The notes: generated from the sequence alone by a model not told the origin. 64,000 nucleotides of DNA from AP-15 sp963724435 (GCA_963724435.1 CAVRUN010000001.1:868001-932000); one strand, 5' to 3'; shown: positions 26,581 through 34,727, counted from the first letter of the stretch. Program-made: numbers and translations.

Positions 26581-27495
26581 TCAAAAGCGGCCGCGCAGCA
26601 TGGCGAAGCAGAGCCGCCATATCTGCAACGCGTCGACCCGTTGTAGGGAAAAATTGAATGGGTCATGTCTGGCTCCCCTAAGGCGGCCTAACCAGTGATC
26701 GGCGATCTTGGCCTGCAATAGCGCCGGTAGCGCTGCACTAGGAACCGCGCTACAGCCGCGCCGGGCCACGTCTAAATGAGAATACGCGAGCACTCCGATC
26801 TCGGCAGCGATGGCCCGTAGAGCCGGAGAGCTTCGGATCTGCTGAGCGTCGGCTGGAGCGAGCCGATAGCGGGAGCTTAGTTCGACTGGGATAAATGGCC
26901 GTCGAGCATCTATCCATATCGGTAACGAGCGCAGCATACCTGACAGTGCAAAGGCGATCCCGACATGCCGGCCAGCCATCAACGCGATCGGTTCGCGCAC
27001 GCCTAAAATCTCGAGTGCGAGATACATCAGGCGTGACGAAGTCCCCTCAGCGTAGTTCTCGAGTGCCACGAGATTGGTCAGCGGCTCGTCTTCGAGGTCG
27101 GTTTCGCGCGCCTGGATCAGGCGATCGAAATGATCGCGGGTCAACCGGTACTCACGAACCGCCGCGGCCAGCGCGTCGACGACGGGCTCATGCCGCATCG
27201 GACCGGCGCCGTAGATTGCGGCGATATTTTCGCGCCACCATTGGAGCCGCATTCTACCGAGGGTCGGCTGAGTGACCGTCTCCCGCACCCTTGCAATCTC
27301 GTAGTTGAAGGCGTAAAGCGCAAACAGCGCTTCGCGGCGCGCGGCCGAGGCGAACAACGCCGTCTGGTACCGGTCGCGGTCGTGGCGCCGGACCAACGCC
27401 GCGACCGGCGACAGCGGGACCGCACGAGCGGAACGCTGTCTAGGGACCGACGTTTTATCACGCGCCCTGTTCACAGAACCTGGGATGGTCATCAT
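26581..27495 (-). CDS. Squalene/phytoene synthase-family protein, NDUFAF6-like
   Basis: 304 residues with the all-alpha trans-isoprenyl synthase fold: 'RREALFALYAFNYEIARVRE', 'GRMRLQWWRENI', 'ETDLEDEPLTNLVALENYAE', 'GIAFALSGMLRSLPI'. The first Asp-rich DxxxD motif of true squalene or phytoene synthases is missing, the pattern of the NDUFAF6 branch, whose mitochondrial member assists complex I assembly. I infer a non-enzymatic or complex I-related role. The annotated start at 27495 collides with the sodB ATG; a GTG at 27474 would still keep the whole domain and leave a small gap. Confidence 0.8.
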   Translation of the reverse strand: MMTIPGSVNRARDKTSVPRQRSARAVPLSPVAALVRRHDRDRYQTALFASAARREALFALYAFNYEIARVRETVTQPTLGRMRLQWWRENIAAIYGAGPMRHEPVVDALAAAVREYRLTRDHFDRLIQARETDLEDEPLTNLVALENYAEGTSSRLMYLALEILGVREPIALMAGRHVGIAFALSGMLRSLPIWIDARRPFIPVELSSRYRLAPADAQQIRSSPALRAIAAEIGVLAYSHLDVARRGCSAVPSAALPALLQAKIADHWLGRLRGARHDPFNFSLQRVDALQIWRLCFAMLRGRF

Positions 27496-28096
27496 GGCTT
27501 TCGAACTGCCGCCCCTGCCCTACCCGAAAAATGCGCTCGAGCCGCACATTTCCGAGCGGACGATGGATTTTCACCATGGCAGGCACCATCAAGCCTATGT
27601 CACTAACCTCAACAACCTCGTCAAGGGTTCACCGCTTGAGCAGCAGTCGCTTGAGGAGATTATCAAGGCGACAGTCAGGGACAGCTCAAAGACCGGTGTC
27701 TTCAATAATGCTGCGCAGGTGTGGAACCACACGTTCTTCTGGCATTCGATGAAGCCGCAGGGGGGTGGCGCGCCTAGTGGCGACATTGCAGCGGCAATCA
27801 CGAGGGATTGCGGTGGCGTGGACAAGTTTAAGGAACAGTTCAAGGCGGCGGCTGTGGGTCAGTTTGGCAGTGGCTGGGCTTGGCTCGTTGCCGAGAGGGG
27901 ACAACTGAAAGTCGTTCCAACGCCAAATGCGGTAAACCCGTTATCCGAGGGCCAGGCCGCGCTGCTGACCTGTGACGTGTGGGAGCACGCTTACTATCTT
28001 GATTACCAGAATCGGCGTCCGGATTTTGTACAAACCTTCCTTGATCACTTAATTAATTGGGACTTCGTCGCCCAAAACCTGGCGAAAGCAAAATAG
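27494..28096 (+). CDS. sodB: Superoxide dismutase, Fe type
   Basis: Detoxifies superoxide in the cytoplasm. 200 residues from the ATG at 27494 (MAFELPPLPYP); an ATG 9 bases upstream is in frame. N-terminal helices with 'MDFHHGRHHQAYV' (His27 ligand), 'FNNAAQVWNHTFFWHSM' with the second His, 'GSGWAWLVAERG', and 'DVWEHAYYLDYQNRRPDF' with the Asp and His ligands. Residue choices around 'NNAAQVWNHTFFW' fit the iron form. Start codons of this gene and the divergent NDUFAF6-like gene share bases, so at least one promoter must lie inside the other gene. Confidence 0.95.
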   Translation: MAFELPPLPYPKNALEPHISERTMDFHHGRHHQAYVTNLNNLVKGSPLEQQSLEEIIKATVRDSSKTGVFNNAAQVWNHTFFWHSMKPQGGGAPSGDIAAAITRDCGGVDKFKEQFKAAAVGQFGSGWAWLVAERGQLKVVPTPNAVNPLSEGQAALLTCDVWEHAYYLDYQNRRPDFVQTFLDHLINWDFVAQNLAKAK

Positions 28097-28136
28097 TCAC
28101 CGCGGTCACGACCGTATCGGCATTGCAAAATAGCCG

Positions 28137-28161
28137 GAGGGCTGGCCTCGAGCCAGCCCTC
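28137..28161 (+). terminator. Hairpin downstream of sodB
   Basis: Perfect 10-bp stem GAGGGCTGGC / GCCAGCCCTC with a 5-base loop, 41 bases after the sodB stop. It lacks a clear T run, so it may be a weak intrinsic terminator or an RNA-stabilising hairpin. Confidence 0.55.
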
Positions 28162-28179
28162 GTAACTTCTGATCAAAAA

Positions 28180-28486
28180 TCAAAGATGGGTTCCGCGGTC
28201 GAGCAATGCCGAAGTATATTCCCGATAGCTGATTCCGAGGGCTTCAGCGCGAGCAAGCCGAGCGAGAGCCGATTTCGCGCGGCGGAGTCTTCCAAGCATT
28301 GGCAATAGCCTTCTTCCAGCAAAAGGCTCGCCAGCCGGCCTCCGGATCGAGCGGTGGTCCGCGGTTGTGGCCGATAAAGTGCGGCAAAACACGCTCTCTC
28401 AATTCGTCCGGATGTGATCGCTCGGATACGTTTGCCGGCTGGCTACGGGCTACGGTATCAAAGTTTGCGTCCTCGCGCAAATGCAC
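28180..28486 (-). pseudogene. Small conserved 'IGHNxGPPL' protein, frameshifted
   Basis: Two overlapping minus-strand frames together spell one small protein. The first ends '...HFIGHNRGPPLDPEAGW', 'CWKKAIANAWKTPPREI' and then leaves the pattern; the second continues 'LARLARAEALGISYREYTSA' and 'LLDRGTHL' to the stop at 28180. Small proteins with 'IGHNGGPPL' at the front and 'RAEALGLTYREYT' at the end are, to my recollection, widespread and uncharacterised in Rhizobiales. Deleting one G at the GAAATCGG site (about 28266-28273) restores a continuous frame of about 101 residues; the span of 307 bases is one over a multiple of three. Broken gene or sequence error, next to an insertion hot spot. 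Confidence 0.6.
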
Positions 28487-28550
28487 TGCACAACACGCCT
28501 ACATAAGCACTCAAACTTAGGGCCACCCAGCTAATGACCCGCGTTTGCTA

Positions 28551-28654
28551 GTGGTCATATTCAGACAGATGATACCCTAACGCCCCTAGCGAGATGCTCC
28601 AATCTGGTGCGGCGAACAGAATCCCACCGGTACCATCTGTTTGAATATGACCAC
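28551..28654. repeat. Long imperfect inverted repeat, about 25 bp arms
   Basis: The left arm begins GTGGTCATATTCAGACAGAT (28551-28570) and its inverted copy ends at 28654, with two or three mismatches over 25 bases and about 54 bases between the arms. It lies about 330 bases from the IS110-family transposase stop, beyond the transposase gene. It may be a MITE-like remnant, the joined ends of a lost insertion sequence, or a protein-binding or transcribed hairpin. No transposase I recognise lies between the arms. Confidence 0.75.
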
Positions 28655-28796
28655 TCTCATGTCCGCCTTTCCAAGTAGCAGGCAAGTGAATCTGTGGCTT
28701 TCTTTCAAGCGCTGGTTTCGGGCTATGCCGGGCAGGGCGGGAGGCACGGTCGTCGAAACGACGGTTGATCATACTCTGATGCGCGGGTCGGAACCG

Positions 28797-30233
28797 CATG
28801 ACCGTTGATGCGTCGCGGAGCTGCCTCGGTCTAGGAACCTGCGTCGGATCGGCGATCCGGCAGATAGTGGATGCGAGGGTTCTCCTGACCGCGACCGTGC
28901 CCCCCGCCTTGCCCGGAAAGAGCATGTCGGATGGTTCGCTGGCGCCTCCTGCTGTGGCTGCGATCATGCGGTTTCTCTGCTCAGCCTGCTGCTGGCGGCA
29001 CGCTGCGGGCGATGGCCCAGACAAACCCCGCCAGTTCGCGGGCGATCGCGGTGGTAACGATATTGGCCGGCTTGCCGGCGCGGGCGAGCCGGCGATAACG
29101 CGCGCACAACCGGGTTTGCCCCTTCCAGGCGATCTCGCGGATCGGCTTGGGTTGTTCCTCTTGGCGCAGCCGCAACTCGCGGCTGACCCGCGCCGGGAAG
29201 CGATAGCTCCACGCCGCTTCGATCAACAGCCGGCGGGCGGCGCCGTTGCCGGCTTTGGTAATGCCGCCGCGTCTGACGCTGGCGCCGCTCGAATGTTCGG
29301 ACGGCACCAATCCAAGATAAGCCATCAGCTGGCGCGGATTGGCGAAGCGCGAGAGATCACCCAGTTCGGCGATCAAGGTTGCGGCATTGACCAGCGCCAT
29401 GCCGCGCATCGTTTGGAGTGCCGCCACCACCGGGGCCAATGTCCAGTCGGGCAGCATCGCTGCGATCTGCACAGTCAGTCGATTACGCCGCGCCTCGGCG
29501 GCTTCGACTGCCTCGATGTAATCCTCGAGCACGAGGTGGTGCGCCGCGTGCTCGAAGCGCAAACCCGCGAGCCATCGGCGATGCAGCCTGGTCCAAGCCG
29601 GCCGCCCATAATGGCAGCGCTGGCGCAACAAAAAGCCCGAGAGCTGCTGCCGGGCGCGGCGCAACGCATGCACGGCATCAAGACGTGCTCGTACCAAATC
29701 ACGCATTGCTTCGTGCCCGGCATCGGGAAGCCACACCGCGGTGAGCTCGCCCGCCCGATGCAGCCGTGCCAGACTGGCCGCGTCGCGCCGGTCGGTCTTG
29801 ACCCGGTCGCCCGCCCGCTTAGGGATCAGCGAGGGCGCCACGACGACGCATTCATGCCCGGCCGCCGACAATTGACGCTGGATGCCGTAGCCGCACGGCC
29901 CCGCTTCGTAACAGAACCGCAGCCTCACCCCTTCCCGGCCGAGCTTGCGCATCACACGATCCAAGGCCGTCGGTGTGTTAGCAATCCGGCCGTACTCCCG
30001 GATCTCGCCGCGGATGCCACCCTCGGCTACCGCGACAACAATGGTTTCCTTGTGAACGTCAAGCCCGACATACGTGATACGATTTCCCATGACCCGTCTC
30101 CTATGCATGAGGCTCGGCACCGGCTGATCCGATGCAATCCTCGCTACCTGCATACTGTGAGACGGGTCGCCCCGCCCTCAGGCGGACATCTGGTCTAGTA
30201 TGTCAGGGCTCCTTTCGATTTCCCAAATCGAAA
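28797..30233 (-). mobile_element. IS110-family insertion sequence (approximate limits)
   Basis: Transposase plus non-coding flanks; the true ends cannot be fixed without a second copy. Upstream of the transposase start the decamer GACCCGTCTC (30091-30100) is inverted at 30159-30168, forming a possible long-range stem, and a 9-bp hairpin with a CCC loop lies at 30213-30233. Downstream of the stop, a short stem of CGGATC and GATCCG lies near 28848-28862. One of these flanks should encode the bridge RNA. Limits given are those structures, not mapped ends. Confidence 0.55.
28981..30090 (-). CDS. IS110-family transposase
   Basis: 369 residues from the ATG at 30090 (MGNRITYVGLDVHKE). N-terminal DEDD RuvC-like domain: first Asp in 'VGLDVHKE', 'FCYEAGPCGY' and the Asp pair in 'KTDRRDAASLARL'. 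The C-terminal Transposase_20-type domain has 'MRGMALVNAATLIAELGDL' and 'YLGLVPSEHSSGASVRR', holding the serine region expected for the recombination step, then 'GITKAGNGAARRLL'. Full length, so possibly active. IS110 elements have no classical inverted repeats and use a bridge RNA from a non-coding end. The gene sits between the frameshifted small gene/inverted repeat and two secreted-protein genes. Confidence 0.92.
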   Translation of the reverse strand: MGNRITYVGLDVHKETIVVAVAEGGIRGEIREYGRIANTPTALDRVMRKLGREGVRLRFCYEAGPCGYGIQRQLSAAGHECVVVAPSLIPKRAGDRVKTDRRDAASLARLHRAGELTAVWLPDAGHEAMRDLVRARLDAVHALRRARQQLSGFLLRQRCHYGRPAWTRLHRRWLAGLRFEHAAHHLVLEDYIEAVEAAEARRNRLTVQIAAMLPDWTLAPVVAALQTMRGMALVNAATLIAELGDLSRFANPRQLMAYLGLVPSEHSSGASVRRGGITKAGNGAARRLLIEAAWSYRFPARVSRELRLRQEEQPKPIREIAWKGQTRLCARYRRLARAGKPANIVTTAIARELAGFVWAIARSVPPAAG

Positions 30234-30310
30234 ATCGGAGGGCAGGCTGATGCGACAGCCGTTCTGCTAAAATCCCACGGCAAAAAGCATCTTTAAAAAC
30301 ACAGGTAATA

Positions 30311-30826
30311 TTATCGGATCGTGCTGCTTCCGGTCTGTATGTGTTTGGGGGCGTTCGCCTCAGCATTCGCGCGGAAGACTTGATCGGTCAACTGTTGCTG
30401 CTGCTGCGGCATCGAGTTGTAGAGGTTTTCGAAAGCCGGGAAGAGTTTCTGCAAGCCCTGAGCGTGGATTTGAGCGATCTGCTCATAGGATCTCATGTTC
30501 TGCAAAGCGTTCATGGTCGGGTATTGTTGCATTCGTTGCGTAAATTGCTGATCCATGCCGCGGGCGTTCTCCCGCATAACGTTGGCAAACTGCTCCCACT
30601 GCGGCTGCTCAGCCGGAGTAATCTGCAGCTGCGCGCGCAATTCCTTTATGTGCTCCTCGACACGCTGTTCCGCATTGCCCGGAACTTTATGAGAGGACAT
30701 GGGAGAGGCAGACTCTGTCGGTGTTGCCGGCGTAGTGTTCCGCAGCGACTGATTGGTTTGAGCCGAGACGGCGCCGGAAAATGCCAACATTACGCCAAAG
30801 GCAACCGAACTTACTGTACGGAACAT
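30311..30826 (-). CDS. Periplasmic Spy/LTXXQ-like protein
   Basis: 171 residues from the ATG at 30826. Signal peptide 'VAFGVMLAFSGAVSA' with an AQ cleavage site, a Thr/Ser/Pro-rich linker, then a helical region 'RAQLQITPAEQPQWEQFANV' and 'MRENARGMDQQF' with the LTPxQ..W pattern of Spy/CpxP-like periplasmic chaperones, and a Gln-rich tail. I infer a periplasmic chaperone or stress-sensing role. The frame extends upstream of 30826 only as a shadow of the next gene. About 80 bases downstream of a Tyr/Gly/Pro-rich secreted protein gene on the same strand, possibly co-transcribed. Confidence 0.75.
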   Translation of the reverse strand: MFRTVSSVAFGVMLAFSGAVSAQTNQSLRNTTPATPTESASPMSSHKVPGNAEQRVEEHIKELRAQLQITPAEQPQWEQFANVMRENARGMDQQFTQRMQQYPTMNALQNMRSYEQIAQIHAQGLQKLFPAFENLYNSMPQQQQQLTDQVFRANAEANAPKHIQTGSSTIR

Positions 30827-30905
30827 ATTAGCGACCCTTTGCCAGAAGCTCTTACCGATGTTGCAAAAGCGAAATGCGAGTTGCAGGTCAACGGTTTCCC
30901 AGCTT

Positions 30906-31193
30906 TTAGTATCCGTAACCATAGCCGTAGTAAGCCGGGGGGGGCGGCGCGTAGTAGTAGCTATACGGATAGCCGTAATAGACCGGCGGTGGCGCGTAGT
31001 AATAATTATAAGGGTTGGAGGCCACCGCGGCGCCAAGGCCAAGACCGATGATTCCACCGGCGATTGCGGCCCCGACGGCGGCTCCATCACCGCCGCGATG
31101 CCAGCCGCCATGATGCCAATCGTCGGCATGGGCCGTAGGGGCCAGAGCGAGAGCAGCGCTGAACGCGACCGTGGTTAACTCCTGCACGCGCAT
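30906..31193 (-). CDS. Small secreted Gly/Tyr/Pro-rich protein
   Basis: 95 residues from the ATG at 31193. Signal peptide ('VAFSAALALAPTAHA'), a His/Trp/Gly stretch 'DDWHHGGWHRGGDG', a glycine-zipper-like hydrophobic segment 'GAAIAGGIIGLGLGAAVA', then a low-complexity tail of repeated Tyr-Tyr-Ala-Pro-Pro-Pro and Tyr-Gly units. I do not recognise a function; similar small proteins in alphaproteobacteria are surface or periplasmic and uncharacterised. The tail is strikingly tyrosine-rich for its size. Confidence 0.7.
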   Translation of the reverse strand: MRVQELTTVAFSAALALAPTAHADDWHHGGWHRGGDGAAVGAAIAGGIIGLGLGAAVASNPYNYYYAPPPVYYGYPYSYYYAPPPPAYYGYGYGY

Positions 31194-31319
31194 GGTTGAG
31201 CCCAACTGCTTGTGACTGCTCTGTACGAAACCACTGCGACCGCGAAGAAGTTCCCTAAATAGAGCAGGTCGGCTTTTTGTTACATTGCCAAGGGGCGGAG
31301 GTCCGCTCACTCGGACAGC

Positions 31320-31694
31320 TTAGGTGGGTGGAATTAGCGCTGCGGCGACGCGACGGTCCTCTGCTAGTAGCGTGTTGAAGGTGCGACAAGCGGCACCCGT
31401 GTCCATCGGCTCGAGGGCGACTCCGATTTGCCGAAGCGTTAACCGCAATTCAGGCATGAGTGGCGCCATTCGACGACCGAGTCCGAGCAGCAAAACTTCG
31501 ATGCCGCCATGTTCGACTATTGGCATCAAGCTCTGGGCAGTAACCGCAGCAGCATCTGCGGCTACCCATGGCTGAGTGAAATCCGGTAAAACAAGTACCG
31601 AGCCGCGCCAAATCACCCCAGAAATGCGAAACCCACTTGACCCATATCGCTCGATCACCTGACGGCCGGCGGGGACGCGCGGAATCAGATCCAT
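31320..31694 (-). CDS. Mth938/DUF498 domain protein, NDUFAF3-like
   Basis: 124 residues from the ATG at 31694 (MDLIPRVPAGRQVIERYG). 'GFRISGVIWRGSVLVLPDFT', 'GGIEVLLLGLGRRMAPL' and 'GVALEPMDTGAACRTFNTLL' are the family pattern; the mitochondrial relative NDUFAF3 helps build respiratory complex I. The gene follows secF by 17 bases on the same strand, a linkage known for this family. The NDUFAF6-like gene at 26581-27495, often next to it in alphaproteobacteria, is here separated by sodB, IS110 and other genes. Confidence 0.88.
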   Translation of the reverse strand: MDLIPRVPAGRQVIERYGSSGFRISGVIWRGSVLVLPDFTQPWVAADAAAVTAQSLMPIVEHGGIEVLLLGLGRRMAPLMPELRLTLRQIGVALEPMDTGAACRTFNTLLAEDRRVAAALIPPT

Positions 31695-31711
31695 CGCCGC
31701 ACCGAATGTCG

Positions 31712-32662
31712 TTAGCGCGCCCGAGTTAGCGAGGATGTAGCCCCTTCGGTCGAGCGAGCGATAGCTGCCCGGTTCGGGCGCACGTAGTACAGTACGGGAG
31801 CCGCAATGAATAGAGATGAGTAAGTGCCGATCACAACCCCCCACAGCATAGCTATGCTAAATCCGCGTAATACTTCCCCACCCAGGAAAAGAAGCGACAG
31901 CACTGCCAACGCGACAGTACTCACGGTCAGTATTGTGCGTGACAATGTCTCGTTCAAAGCTAGATTGATCAATTCTATAAAGGGCATGCGCGGATATTTT
32001 CGCATCGATTCACGTATGCGATCGTAAATCACGACAGTGTCATTCACCGAATAGCCAGCAACGGTGAGGATCGCCGCAAGGGTGGTCAAATCGAATTCGA
32101 GGCGAAACAGTGCGAAAATCCCGATTGTCGTCACCACGTCATGCAGGGTCGAGATCATTCCTCCGACCCCAAATTGCCACTCAAAGCGAAAGCCGATGTA
32201 GACCGCGATGGCGAGTAACGCCAACACAGTCGCGGTCACACCCGCGCGTATCAATTCGGCGCCCACGCTGGGCCCGACGACTTCAATGCGGCGATAATCT
32301 ATGCCTGAGCCAAGCGCCCTGCGAGCCGCTTCCACCGCTTTTTCCTGCGCCGCGTCCCCGCCCGGCTGACGCGGTAGCCGAATCAGCACGTCGGTTGGGG
32401 GGCCAAACCCCTGCAGCGAAGCATCGCCGAGATGCAGCGCGTCGAGCTTCTGCCGCATTTCTCCAAGATTGGCGGGCCCCGATGTTACCCGCACTTCCAT
32501 CAAGGTTCCGCCGACGAAGTCGATCCCGTAATTCAGGCCGACGCTCGCGAACAATCCGATAGACGACAGAGTCAGCAATGCCGAAAAGGCAAAGCCAAGC
32601 TTGTGCCATCTCATGAAATCGATTTTCGGCGTGCGCCGAATGACGATCAGCGGTCTCAACAT
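31712..32662 (-). CDS. secF: Protein translocase subunit SecF
   Basis: 316 residues. Six TM segments and the first periplasmic loop with 'GIDFVGGTLMEVRV'; the C-terminal half carries 'GYSVNDTVVIYDRIRE' and 'LSRTILTVSTVALAVLSL'. SecF pairs with SecD to use the proton gradient for late stages of Sec export. Downstream of secD by 28 bases; same operon as yajC and secD. Confidence 0.96.
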   Translation of the reverse strand: MLRPLIVIRRTPKIDFMRWHKLGFAFSALLTLSSIGLFASVGLNYGIDFVGGTLMEVRVTSGPANLGEMRQKLDALHLGDASLQGFGPPTDVLIRLPRQPGGDAAQEKAVEAARRALGSGIDYRRIEVVGPSVGAELIRAGVTATVLALLAIAVYIGFRFEWQFGVGGMISTLHDVVTTIGIFALFRLEFDLTTLAAILTVAGYSVNDTVVIYDRIRESMRKYPRMPFIELINLALNETLSRTILTVSTVALAVLSLLFLGGEVLRGFSIAMLWGVVIGTYSSLFIAAPVLYYVRPNRAAIARSTEGATSSLTRAR

Positions 32663-32690
32663 GTGGCAGTCACAGCACCATCGTGTATGG

Positions 32691-34268
32691 TCAGATCGGT
32701 ACGGTTCGCGGCTTCCAACGCCGCACCCAGGTCACGATCAGCAGCCGAGTGACCAAAATCGCCGAAAATAGCGAGGTCAATACTCCGATACTAAGCGTCA
32801 CTGCGAAACCTTTGACTGGCCCGGAACCGAGCCAGAACATTAAAGCTCCCGCCACAAGGGTGGTGATGTGGCTGTCGAGGATCGTCCCAAAAGCGCGCTT
32901 GAACCCGGCATCGAGCGCCGACAGGACCGTGCGGCCGGCGCGAAGTTCTTCACGCAGGCGCTCATAGATCAACACATTTGCGTCGACCGCCATTCCCATC
33001 GTGAGGGCGATCCCGGCGATCCCTGGCAAGGTGAGCGTGGCGCCGAGCAAGGACAAGCTACCCAGCATCAGGCAAAGGTTAAAAAACAGAGCGACATCCG
33101 CGAAAATGCCGAACAGGCCATAGAACAGAATCATGAACACGACCACGAGCGCCACCCCGACCACGCAGGCCGTGGTCCCAGCGCGGATCGAATCGGCGCC
33201 AAGGCCGGGGCCGACAGTGCGCTCTTCAAGGATTGTGATCGGCGCCGGCAATGCCCCAGCACGCAGCAGCAAGGCAAGGTCACTTGCTGACTGCACCGTA
33301 AAGCTTCCCGAGATAATGCCCGACCCGCCGAGGATCGGCTCGCGGATGATGGGTGCGCTAATAACCTTATTATCGAGAACGATAGCAAATGGTTTGCCGA
33401 CATTCTCGCGGGTGGCGTCCCCAAAGCGCCTTGCGCCCTCAGCATCGAAGCGGAAGCTAACGACCGGCTCATTGTTTTGAAACGTTGGCTGCGCATCGAC
33501 CAACGTATCGCCACCGACCATCACCCGCTTGCGGACGACATAAGCGCTGGGGCCTACATGCACACCGTTTGTCTCCTGAGCTGGAAGAATTTCATCACCG
33601 AGGGGCAAATGACCGCTCCGTGCATCTTCTAGCGACGCGCCGGTATCAACCAGCTGAAAAGTCAGCTTGGCGGTTCGGCCGAGCAGCGCTTTGACGTGCT
33701 CAGGATTATCGACCCCTGGAAGTTGAACGAGGATCCGGTCCTGGCCCTCCCGTTCGATCGTTGGCTCCTTCGTCCCCGTCTCATCGATACGCCGACGGAT
33801 GATCTCTATTGACTGTTCCACGGCCTGGCTGCGGCGTGTTTCGGTCGCCAGCGCGCTGAACCGCACGGTGCCTGATCCGTCGGGAGCGATGGCGACGGCA
33901 AGATCCGGATCTATCTTGCCCAGGGCCTGACGTGCATCGTCGATACGATCCGGCTGCCGGATCTTAAACTCGATAGCATCGCCATTTACCGCCAACCCGG
34001 TGTAGCCGATGTTGGCTCCCAATAGAGCGTTGCGGACATTATCGACGATGGAATTGAGTCGCTCGCGTTCGGCCGCGGCAACGTCGACCTCCAGCAACAG
34101 ATACGAGCCACCGCGCAAATCCAGGCCGAGCGCAACCTGCCGATGCGGCACAAAATTAGGCAGTTTGTCGAGCGCCGACGGGCTCACCAAATTAGGTAGG
34201 GAGAGGAGCACTCCGAGAGCGCAGACTGCGCAGATCAGAAGGATTTTCCAGTTTGCAAAATAGAGCAT
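32691..34268 (-). CDS. secD: Protein translocase subunit SecD
   Basis: 525 residues. N-terminal TM, 'VALGLDLRGGSYLLLEVDVA' at the start of the P1 periplasmic region, a large periplasmic domain with 'GQDRILVQLPGVDNPEHVK', and a C-terminal five-TM bundle with 'GMAVDANVLIYERLREEL' and 'LDSHITTLVAGALMFWLGSG'. Complete. Works with SecF and YajC. A small secreted-protein gene separates it from yajC, which is unusual. Confidence 0.96.
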   Translation of the reverse strand: MLYFANWKILLICAVCALGVLLSLPNLVSPSALDKLPNFVPHRQVALGLDLRGGSYLLLEVDVAAAERERLNSIVDNVRNALLGANIGYTGLAVNGDAIEFKIRQPDRIDDARQALGKIDPDLAVAIAPDGSGTVRFSALATETRRSQAVEQSIEIIRRRIDETGTKEPTIEREGQDRILVQLPGVDNPEHVKALLGRTAKLTFQLVDTGASLEDARSGHLPLGDEILPAQETNGVHVGPSAYVVRKRVMVGGDTLVDAQPTFQNNEPVVSFRFDAEGARRFGDATRENVGKPFAIVLDNKVISAPIIREPILGGSGIISGSFTVQSASDLALLLRAGALPAPITILEERTVGPGLGADSIRAGTTACVVGVALVVVFMILFYGLFGIFADVALFFNLCLMLGSLSLLGATLTLPGIAGIALTMGMAVDANVLIYERLREELRAGRTVLSALDAGFKRAFGTILDSHITTLVAGALMFWLGSGPVKGFAVTLSIGVLTSLFSAILVTRLLIVTWVRRWKPRTVPI

Positions 34269-34325
34269 TGGAATTTCTGGGGTCCAGAACCTATGGCTTC
34301 CGGCACGATACTCGCGAGATCAGGC

Positions 34326-34607
34326 TCAATAGCGCCAGCGTCTCGGGACCCGAACCCAAGGATAGCCGTTCCATCGCCAATGGCGCGGTGCCCATTGCCA
34401 CTGATTGGGGCCGGCGTGATAGGGGGCCCGCGCCTCGTCGGGCGGCGGTGGGGGCGGCGGGCGATGACGCGGCGCCCTGCCGGGACGCAGCGGTGGTGGG
34501 TTTCCCGACAACAGGGGCCCGGGCGGATAGGCCGGTTGCGCCACGACGGCGCGCCACGGAATCGCAAACACCGCCGAGGCTGGACCTAGGATCACTCGAT
34601 GATGCAC
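34326..34607 (-). CDS. Small secreted W-rich protein, YXWGXW-repeat-like
   Basis: 93 residues. A signal-peptide-like start ('VILGPASAVFAIPWRAVVAQ'), a proline-rich middle with a run of seven prolines, and a C-terminal block 'QWQWAPRHWRWNGYPWVRV' that resembles the short aromatic repeats of YXWGXW (PF12779-like) proteins. It lies between yajC and secD and may be co-transcribed with them. Function unknown. The longer frame on the same strand at 34291-34731 shows no such pattern and is treated as a shadow. Confidence 0.6.
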   Translation of the reverse strand: MHHRVILGPASAVFAIPWRAVVAQPAYPPGPLLSGNPPPLRPGRAPRHRPPPPPPPDEARAPYHAGPNQWQWAPRHWRWNGYPWVRVPRRWRY

Positions 34608-34727
34608 TGAAATACTCAGTTTCCTCCGAGCGATTGATCACCTGCCAGGCCACGACCCCCAGGCTCGCCGGGTGCACCCGCCTCATTCCGGCGATTCCAG
34701 GCCCGATGCCGGACTCCCGCGTGAAGC

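Noticed and set aside
28548..29024. 158-residue minus-strand frame ending in 'ISLGALGYHLSEYDH'
   Set aside because: Its end lies in the inverted repeat and may be a mobile-element tail, but I could not name a family or show a start.
28798..30198. 466-residue open frame antisense to the IS110 transposase
   Set aside because: High G+C leaves the opposite strand open; the protein has no family pattern while the transposase is clear.
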